11,679 nt of DNA from Dehalococcoidia bacterium (GTDB lineage: Bacteria; Chloroflexota; Dehalococcoidia; UBA6926). The stretch lies in the NCBI GenBank assembly GCA_012271225.1, contig JAAXGS010000078.1, positions 1-11,679 of the forward strand. Direction: 5' to 3'. The notes under the pieces are model-generated. The model saw nothing but the letters and a program-made list of their open reading frames with translations. It had not been told where the DNA came from and ran no database searches. Positions 7,626 through 11,679 of the stretch are shown here, piece after piece (positions within the stretch are counted from its first letter, which is position 1; each line of letters begins with the position of its first letter). A program made the translations under genes and the position numbers.

Positions 7626-8111
7626 ATGGAATACCTGATCGAACGAGTCTCGGAAGACGCCGAGACGCGCCAGCATGTGCTCATTCTCCGCAGGGCGGAG
7701 AGTCAGGACAGGCTTGCCCTGAACGTTCAGCCGCGGGAGGCCGTCGCGCTCGGCAGTCTTCTGGCGGATGACGGAATGCCGGACACGACGGTGCTTGAGC
7801 ATCTGCGCAACGCCGCCTCACGGGGAAACGGCACGGTCGTCGGCATCCGCCTCCTGCTGAATGGCGATGCTGCGGAGGCCCCCGCGCTCACGCCGGTTCT
7901 GGTCATGCGGGACGAGGACTCCCCGCTGGAGCAGGCGATCCCGGCCTCGATTGCCCACGCCGCCGCGTGGTCCGTGGCGCTCAATCTGCCGTTTGAGATC
8001 GACGATGAGCTTGTCGGCGCGCTGCGCTCGGTTGTTGCCGTTATCCCCGGCGAGCCGCCAAGCGGCTTTCGTGACGCGCTCGCCGGCCTGGACGAGATCG
8101 ATCGCCTGTAG
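7626..8111 (+). CDS. Divergent bifunctional-nuclease-like (DUF151/BFN) protein
   Basis: This is a 161-residue soluble protein. Its layout follows the BFN/DUF151 fold as I know it. A strand-turn-strand start has QHVLILRRAESQDRLALNVQPREAVALGSLL (compare the family's RVVILKE..G.R.LPIWIGPFEA.AIAL). A segment follows with PDTTVLEHLRNAASRGNGTVVGIRL (compare PLTHDLL...G). It ends with HAAAWSVALNLPFEIDDELV (compare DAIALALR..APIYV.E.VL). The similarity is by eye and weak in the usual conserved Asp/Arg positions, so nuclease activity should not be assumed. The preferred start is ATG 7626, with GGGA 5 nt upstream; ATG 7620 is equally in frame, and the frame is open back to 7443. It is divergent from leuS and convergent with the HTH gene, with 70 bp between their stops that hold no clear terminator. 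Confidence 0.5.
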   Translation: MEYLIERVSEDAETRQHVLILRRAESQDRLALNVQPREAVALGSLLADDGMPDTTVLEHLRNAASRGNGTVVGIRLLLNGDAAEAPALTPVLVMRDEDSPLEQAIPASIAHAAAWSVALNLPFEIDDELVGALRSVVAVIPGEPPSGFRDALAGLDEIDRL

Positions 8112-8181
8112 ACGCGGCGGCACTGTGGGGAAATGCGGCGAGCTTTGCGACGGCGAGGGGTGGCGGTCCTGCGTGGATGCC

Positions 8182-8523
8182 TTACCCACCCGCATCGTCG
8201 ACCGGATCTCCGATTTCGGCTAATCCGGTAATCGCCACCTCGCCCTCCGGAAATTCGGCAACAAATCGGAGTTGCCCACCCATCTCCTCCACCTGTGAGC
8301 GCAGGTGGGCGATATACGCATCGGCGCGTCTTTCCATTTCAGCCATGTCGTCTTCCTTGATGCGTAGGGCCTTGGCCGTGTGCTTTAGGGCAAGATGCCG
8401 CGCCCAGCGAATCCGGTGAAACGGCAACTCAACACCCTCTTTCCGGGCTGTCTCGGCAATGCGCCGACGCACGGCCGGCGAAAACGTGCTTGTCAAGTCG
8501 CTGTAGGAATGGCGCCCGCTCAT
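8182..8523 (-). CDS. HTH (XRE/antitoxin-like) protein without a toxin partner
   Basis: This 113-residue protein has the layout of the XRE-type antitoxin/regulator family in which a short HTH is followed by ERRxDxYxxxLRxxxExMGGxLxxxAxFPxGxV. Here residues 64-98 read ERRADAYIAHLRSQVEEMGG then QLRFVAEFPEGEVAI. The HTH region (about 33-65, LPFHRIRWARHL...) is degenerate: the usual LTQ is LAL (44-46), and the recognition helix carries E57, D58, D59 and E62. DNA binding may therefore be weakened or altered. No RelE/HigB-like toxin gene lies on either side within the window, so it appears to be an orphan. GGAG lies 8 nt before the ATG. It is divergent from rpoB, with 280 bp between start codons. A role in rpoB control is possible from position only. 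Confidence 0.65.
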   Translation of the reverse strand: MSGRHSYSDLTSTFSPAVRRRIAETARKEGVELPFHRIRWARHLALKHTAKALRIKEDDMAEMERRADAYIAHLRSQVEEMGGQLRFVAEFPEGEVAITGLAEIGDPVDDAGG

Positions 8524-8557
8524 GTGTCGCGCTCCTCTCTCCGTGTGTCTGCCAAAT

Positions 8558-8587
8558 AGTATCCTGAACGGGCGCGCGTGCCGGCAG
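8558..8587 (-). promoter_or_regulatory. Possible promoter for the HTH gene
   Basis: On the minus strand, GATACT (8563-8558) is a -10-like element with an 18-bp spacer to CTGCCG (8587-8582), a weak -35 (3 of 6). It would give a leader of about 30 nt. Confidence 0.3.
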
Positions 8588-8593
8588 CCTGTT

Positions 8594-8631
8594 CCGCCTG
8601 CAAGCGGGCGGCGCGCCCCGGCCGCAGGCGG
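8594..8631. repeat. Nested GC-rich inverted repeat
   Basis: The outer arms CCGCCTGC (8594-8601) and GCAGGCGG (8624-8631) are perfect 8-bp complements. Inside them GGGCG (8606-8610) and CGCCC (8614-8618) form a second 5-bp stem with a 3-nt loop. The cruciform or hairpin lies between the two divergent promoters, upstream of the rpoB -35. It could be a REP-like repeat, a transcription barrier or a protein site. No second copy was seen in this window. Confidence 0.5.
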
Positions 8632-8660
8632 CGGCTACCCTTAAGGATGGGCAACCGGTG

Positions 8661-8689
8661 TTGACACCGCCGCCCATGATCCCTATCAT
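8661..8689 (+). promoter_or_regulatory. Strong sigma70-type promoter for rpoB
   Basis: TTGACA (8661-8666) is a perfect -35 hexamer. After exactly 17 bp comes TATCAT (8684-8689), a 5 of 6 match to TATAAT. Transcription would start near 8696 and give a leader of about 108 nt before the rpoB ATG. It is the best promoter in the window and points straight into rpoB. Confidence 0.75.
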
Positions 8690-8692
8690 GGG
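8673..8692. promoter_or_regulatory. Perfect palindrome overlapping the rpoB -10: candidate operator
   Basis: CCCATGAT (8673-8680) and ATCATGGG (8685-8692) are exact 8-bp inverted arms around CCCT. The 20-bp element covers the second half of the spacer and the entire -10 hexamer of the rpoB promoter. A dimeric regulator bound here would block RNA polymerase. The regulator is unknown. Confidence 0.5.
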
Positions 8693-8771
8693 ATGGTGCT
8701 TGGGTGGACGCCGGCCCGCTAGATTGATCCTGACACGCCTGTTCGCTGGGCGACATTGCCCCGCGAGCGGG

Positions 8772-8797
8772 CTCTTTGCGCTTGAAAGAGAGAGGAG
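8772..8797 (+). promoter_or_regulatory. Leader hairpin and Shine-Dalgarno of rpoB
   Basis: CTCTTT (8772-8777) and AAAGAG (8785-8790) form a 6-bp hairpin with a 7-nt loop. It ends two bases before the Shine-Dalgarno AGGAG (8793-8797), which sits 6 nt from the ATG at 8804. GCTC (8771-8774) can alternatively pair with GAGC (8795-8798), which would cover the ribosome site. This well-placed SD decides the start over the ATG at 8816. Confidence 0.35.
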
Positions 8798-8803
8798 CGC
8801 CGA

Positions 8804-11679
8804 ATGGTCGCAACCATGAGGGAGTCCGTCAAAAACTACTCGCGGGTTGATGAAGTCCTTCCCCCGCCGAATCTCATCCGGCTACAGGTCGACTCCTTCG
8901 AATGGTTCAAGACTGACGGCATCGCCGAGCTTCTTGCGGAGATCAGCCCCATTCAGGACGCGGCGCGGGAGACCCTCCCCGCCGATCTGATGGCAAGGCG
9001 CTCCCCGCGTGAGATCCTTGATCTGGTCATGCGCGGTGAGGCGCGCGCGGACGCCGTCAGCGGACGTTTTCAACTCCGCTTCGTGGGGCACTATTTCGAG
9101 GAGCCCAAACACTCCGAGGACGAGTGCCGTGAGAAGGACCTGACCTACTCCGCCCCCCTCCACGTCAGAGCGGTTCTCCGCGTTCGTGAGACGGGAGAGG
9201 AGACGGAGCAGACCCTCTTCCTTGGCGATGTGCCCCTGATGACGGACCGGGGCACGTTCATCTACAACGGAGCGGAGCGCGTCGTCGTCAGCCAGCTTGT
9301 CCGATCGCCCGGCGCGTATTTCACGCTTGAGCATGATCCGAGCACAGGCCGTGATCTCTGCATGACCAAGCTCATCCCCAACCGCGGCGCTTGGCTTGAG
9401 TTTGACATCTCCAACCGCAACATCATCAGTGTCAAGGTTGACCGGCGCCGCAAGATGCCCGTCACCCTGCTGCTCCGCGCGCTGGGCTATGACGAAGACC
9501 AGATCCTCTCCATGTTCGCGGACGTCGACGCCCCCGGCGACGCCGGGTTGATCCACACCACGCTGGAGCGGGAGCCGCACGCGCGCACGACGGATGAGGC
9601 GCTGCTGGAGTTCTACCGCCGCCTGCGGCCCGGTGAGCCGTCTGTCCTGGACAACGCCAAGACGCTGGTGCACCACCTCTTCTTTGACCCGCGGCGCTAT
9701 GACCTGGCGCGGGTTGGCCGCTACAAGCTGAACCGCATCCTGGGAACGCAGACCGACCCTGAAACACGAATCCTGCTGCCGGAGGACATCGTTGCCCTCA
9801 TCAAGCAGATGATCCGCGTGCACAACGGCGAGGCGCGGCCCAGCGACATCGATCACCTCGGCAATCGCCGAGTCCGCTCCGTCGGTGAGCTTGTCCAAAA
9901 TCAGTTCCGCGTTGGCCTGCTCCGCATGGAGCGCGTCGCCCGGGAGCGCATGACGCTCACACAGCCGGAGGCAGCGACCCCCGGCCATCTGGTGAATGTC
10001 CGTCCCGTTGTGGCCGCGCTGCGTGAGTTCTTTGGCGGCTCACAGCTCTCACAGTTCATGGATCAGACCAACCCGCTGGCAGAATTGACCCACAAGCGGC
10101 GGCTGTCCGCGCTTGGCCCCGGCGGTCTCTCCCGGGAGCGCGCGGGGTTTGATGTGCGTGACGTGCACAACTCCCACTACGGCCGCATCTGCCCCATTGA
10201 GACGCCGGAGGGCCCCAACATCGGCCTGCTCGGCTCCCTGGCCACGTACGCGCGGATCAACCCCTACGGCTTCATCGAGACGCCCTACCGGCGCGTGCTC
10301 AAGGAGATTCCAAACAAGGACTCCGGACAGTTGGCGGGGCACACGCTGCAGGGCGACCTGAAAGACAGACGCGGCAGGATCGTTGCCGAAGACGGCACGG
10401 TCATCACGCCTGAACTGGCCAAGAGCATCGTCCGACTCGCTCCCCGCGGCATTGACGTCCGTCCGTTCGTCCTCTCACAGATGGACACGCAGAGCTTGTC
10501 AGAGGCGATCACGCCGAATGGCACGGGAATCGTCAGCGCCAACGGAGCGACGAACGCCGAATCCGTACAACAGGCGGAGGACTCCGTGACCGGCGACCCG
10601 GACACCGAGGCGTCGACCATCCGGGACGCTCTCAAGGAAGGCCGCAAGGCCACCGCCGATCTTTCATATAACGGGCGGCTGATCATTCGGGCGCACGCCA
10701 TAACCAGAAAGATGCACATCGTCATGCTGAACGAGCTCATTCGTTTGGCAAGCCAGCCCGCGCCACAGGACAGCCACTACGACGCGCTCGGTGTGTCCCG
10801 CGCCGCAGACGGCAAGACCGTCAAGGCCGTCTATGACGCTCAGCAGAATATCTGGCATCCCGATAAGTTGCCGTCGGATGCCACGGAGGAAGACCGCAGG
10901 GCGGCAACGGAGAAGTCGGCGCGGCTGACTGAGGCGTACGAGATGCTGCAGGATAGGGAGCAGCGCGCCGAGTACGACCTCTCTCTCCCGCCGGACATTC
11001 AGGCTGAAGAACCCGCTGTCGCAGTGGTGGATGCCGCTCCTCAGCAGCCGCAGAGCGCTGATATTCAGACTGCGACGTGGTACTCCTACCTTGCGGCAGA
11101 CGAGGAAGAGGTCTACGACATCGCGCAGGCCAACACGGAGCTCAACGAGGTTGGAGAGATCGTTTCCGACATGATTGAGGTGCGGCGGCGCGGCGAGCCG
11201 CACACGGCCCGCGCCGTGGACGTCGACTACATGGACGTCTCCCCCAAGCAGCTCTTCAGCGTGTCCACCGCCCTGATCCCCTTCCTGGAGCACGATGACG
11301 CCAACCGCGCGCTGATGGGCTCCAACATGCAACGGCAGGCCGTGCCCCTTGTCCGGCCGGATGTGCCAATTGTCGGCACCGGCATGGAGTCCCGCGTCGC
11401 GCGGGACAGCGGGCAAATCCTGCTCTCACGCGTCGACGGCAAGGTCACCATCGCCACGGCCGAAGAGATTGTCATAAAGGATGACGGTGGCGTGGCGCAC
11501 CGTCACCGCGTCCGCAAGTTTGAGCGCTCCAATCAGGGCACGGTGATCAATCAGAAGCCGTCCGTCTCCCCCGGCGACATGGTCAGGAAGGGCGATCCCA
11601 TTGCCGATTGCGCCTCCACCGTGCAGGGTGAGCTTGCGCTGGGGCAGAACGTCCTCTGCGCCTTCATGTCCTGGGAGGG
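8804..11679 (+). CDS. rpoB: DNA-directed RNA polymerase subunit beta with a J-domain-containing insert (3' truncated by window)
   Basis: RpoB forms half of the RNA polymerase active-site cleft. The first 958 residues are visible and the frame runs off the window. Conserved blocks in order are PNLIRLQVDSFEWF near the N-terminus, GTFIYNGAERVVVSQLVRSPG, the rifampicin region FGGSQLSQFMDQ...HKRRLSALGPGGL (residues 411-439), CPIETPEGPNIGL (463-475), YGFIETPYRRV (488-498) and, after the insert, ALIPFLEHDDANRALMG...NMQRQAVP (841-848). Rifampicin-contact residues equivalent to E. coli Q513, D516, H526, S531 and L533 are all wild type; N518 is Thr and I572 is Leu. The residue offset to E. coli is 96 lower before the insert, which indicates that the enterobacterial insertion near 225-343 is absent, and 157 higher after it, a net insertion of 253 residues. 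Start ATG 8804 has a good Shine-Dalgarno. Codon use in the insert is only slightly different (single ATA and AGA codons at 633 and 635). Confidence 0.97.
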   Translation, partial: MVATMRESVKNYSRVDEVLPPPNLIRLQVDSFEWFKTDGIAELLAEISPIQDAARETLPADLMARRSPREILDLVMRGEARADAVSGRFQLRFVGHYFEEPKHSEDECREKDLTYSAPLHVRAVLRVRETGEETEQTLFLGDVPLMTDRGTFIYNGAERVVVSQLVRSPGAYFTLEHDPSTGRDLCMTKLIPNRGAWLEFDISNRNIISVKVDRRRKMPVTLLLRALGYDEDQILSMFADVDAPGDAGLIHTTLEREPHARTTDEALLEFYRRLRPGEPSVLDNAKTLVHHLFFDPRRYDLARVGRYKLNRILGTQTDPETRILLPEDIVALIKQMIRVHNGEARPSDIDHLGNRRVRSVGELVQNQFRVGLLRMERVARERMTLTQPEAATPGHLVNVRPVVAALREFFGGSQLSQFMDQTNPLAELTHKRRLSALGPGGLSRERAGFDVRDVHNSHYGRICPIETPEGPNIGLLGSLATYARINPYGFIETPYRRVLKEIPNKDSGQLAGHTLQGDLKDRRGRIVAEDGTVITPELAKSIVRLAPRGIDVRPFVLSQMDTQSLSEAITPNGTGIVSANGATNAESVQQAEDSVTGDPDTEASTIRDALKEGRKATADLSYNGRLIIRAHAITRKMHIVMLNELIRLASQPAPQDSHYDALGVSRAADGKTVKAVYDAQQNIWHPDKLPSDATEEDRRAATEKSARLTEAYEMLQDREQRAEYDLSLPPDIQAEEPAVAVVDAAPQQPQSADIQTATWYSYLAADEEEVYDIAQANTELNEVGEIVSDMIEVRRRGEPHTARAVDVDYMDVSPKQLFSVSTALIPFLEHDDANRALMGSNMQRQAVPLVRPDVPIVGTGMESRVARDSGQILLSRVDGKVTIATAEEIVIKDDGGVAHRHRVRKFERSNQGTVINQKPSVSPGDMVRKGDPIADCASTVQGELALGQNVLCAFMSWE
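10298..11086 (+). other. 263-residue segment in RpoB where E. coli has about 10
   Basis: This covers RpoB residues 499-761 and lies between the equivalents of E. coli V594 and Y605 (numbering inferred by offset). Its parts follow in order. First, residues 499-556 resemble a small barrel-like module (GHTLQGDLKDRRGRIVAEDGT... then GIDVRPFV), similar to inserts I recall in Chloroflexota beta and to a repeat in beta'. Second, 560-605 is a Ser/Thr/Asn/acidic linker with no basic residue. Third, 606-649 is basic, then hydrophobic, probably helical, and unrecognised. Fourth, 658-726 is the J-domain. Fifth, 727-757 is rich in Pro, Gln, Ala and Glu and is probably flexible. The frame is uninterrupted. 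Confidence 0.85.
10775..10978 (+). other. J-domain (DnaJ-type) inside RpoB
   Basis: RpoB residues 658-725 align end to end with a J-domain. HYDALGVSRAADG (658-670) matches the opening xYxxLGVxxxA of helix I. KTVKAVYDAQQNIW (671-684) is helix II, with the conserved Tyr eight residues before HPD. HPDK (685-688) is the invariant Hsp70-activating loop. After a charged spacer, ARLTEAYEMLQDREQRAEYD (706-725) matches the helix III-IV consensus INEAYEVLSDPxKRxxYD. J-domains bind DnaK and trigger its ATPase through HPD. Departures from consensus: helix II has Asp678, Gln680, Gln681 and Asn682 where most J-domains are basic or apolar, and the conserved helix III Phe is Ser705. The fold call is confident; DnaK stimulation is inferred. 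Confidence 0.9.

Noticed and set aside
8112..8181. A HigB/RelE toxin gene next to the HTH gene
   Set aside because: Only 70 bp separate it from the converging DUF151-like gene, and the other side is the rpoB promoter region; no toxin-like ORF fits.
8882..9988. Long minus-strand ORF of 368 codons opposite rpoB
   Set aside because: It is a shadow of the highly conserved rpoB frame. The same holds for the minus-strand frame at 10664-11416, opposite the insert.
10658..10990. J-domain as a separate overlapping gene or an assembly artefact
   Set aside because: There is no stop, start or frameshift around it. The rpoB frame is continuous across both junctions and the net offset to E. coli is consistent before (96) and after (157). 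Read-level verification is still desirable.

Overview
The window is GC-rich bacterial chromosomal DNA of mostly housekeeping content. The protein sequences (LeuS, SecG and the RpoB core) read most like Chloroflexota (green non-sulfur bacteria). That placement is recognition from memory, not a search. Seven genes are assigned with confidence: gatB (5' cut), secG, cysS, ispF, ispD, leuS and rpoB (3' cut). Four further genes are less certain: a 67-residue Cys-pair protein, a HAD-like phosphatase, a divergent DUF151/BFN-like protein and an orphan HTH antitoxin-like protein. No tRNA, rRNA, CRISPR or insertion sequence was seen.

Layout. Positions 2-1164 (+) hold the end of gatB (amidation of tRNA-bound Glu/Asp) followed by secG (Sec translocase). 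Positions 1319-2116 (-) hold the small Cys-pair gene with a good sigma70-type promoter, and a short HAD-family hydrolase. Positions 2275-7380 (-) form a tight operon leuS-ispD-ispF-cysS, combining two class I aminoacyl-tRNA synthetases with two consecutive MEP-pathway isoprenoid enzymes. All three internal junctions are the same TGATG stop/start overlap. Positions 7381-7625 are a divergent promoter region, followed by the DUF151-like gene (+). Positions 8182-8523 (-) hold the HTH gene. Positions 8524-8803 are a structured intergenic region with a near-consensus promoter for rpoB and a perfect palindrome lying over its -10 element. Positions 8804-11679 hold the first 958 codons of rpoB.

The outstanding feature is inside rpoB. 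Between the conserved block ending YGFIETPYRRV (residues 488-498) and the block YLAADEEEVYDIAQAN (762-777), where E. coli beta has about 10 residues, this protein has 263. The first ~58 resemble the barrel-like insert I associate with Chloroflexota beta. The rest contains an acidic linker, an unrecognised basic/hydrophobic segment, and a complete J-domain (DnaJ-type, residues 658-726) with an intact HPD motif at 685-687, followed by a Pro/Gln/Ala-rich linker. The reading frame is open throughout and normal beta sequence resumes afterwards. The RNA polymerase beta subunit of this organism therefore appears to carry a built-in J-domain, which could recruit an Hsp70 (DnaK) to the transcription machinery. 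I know of no described case.

The promoter architecture, the divergent HTH gene and the palindrome suggest that rpoB is transcribed from its own regulated promoter here, not as part of an rplKAJL-rpoBC operon. That last point is inference, because the genes beyond the window are not visible.
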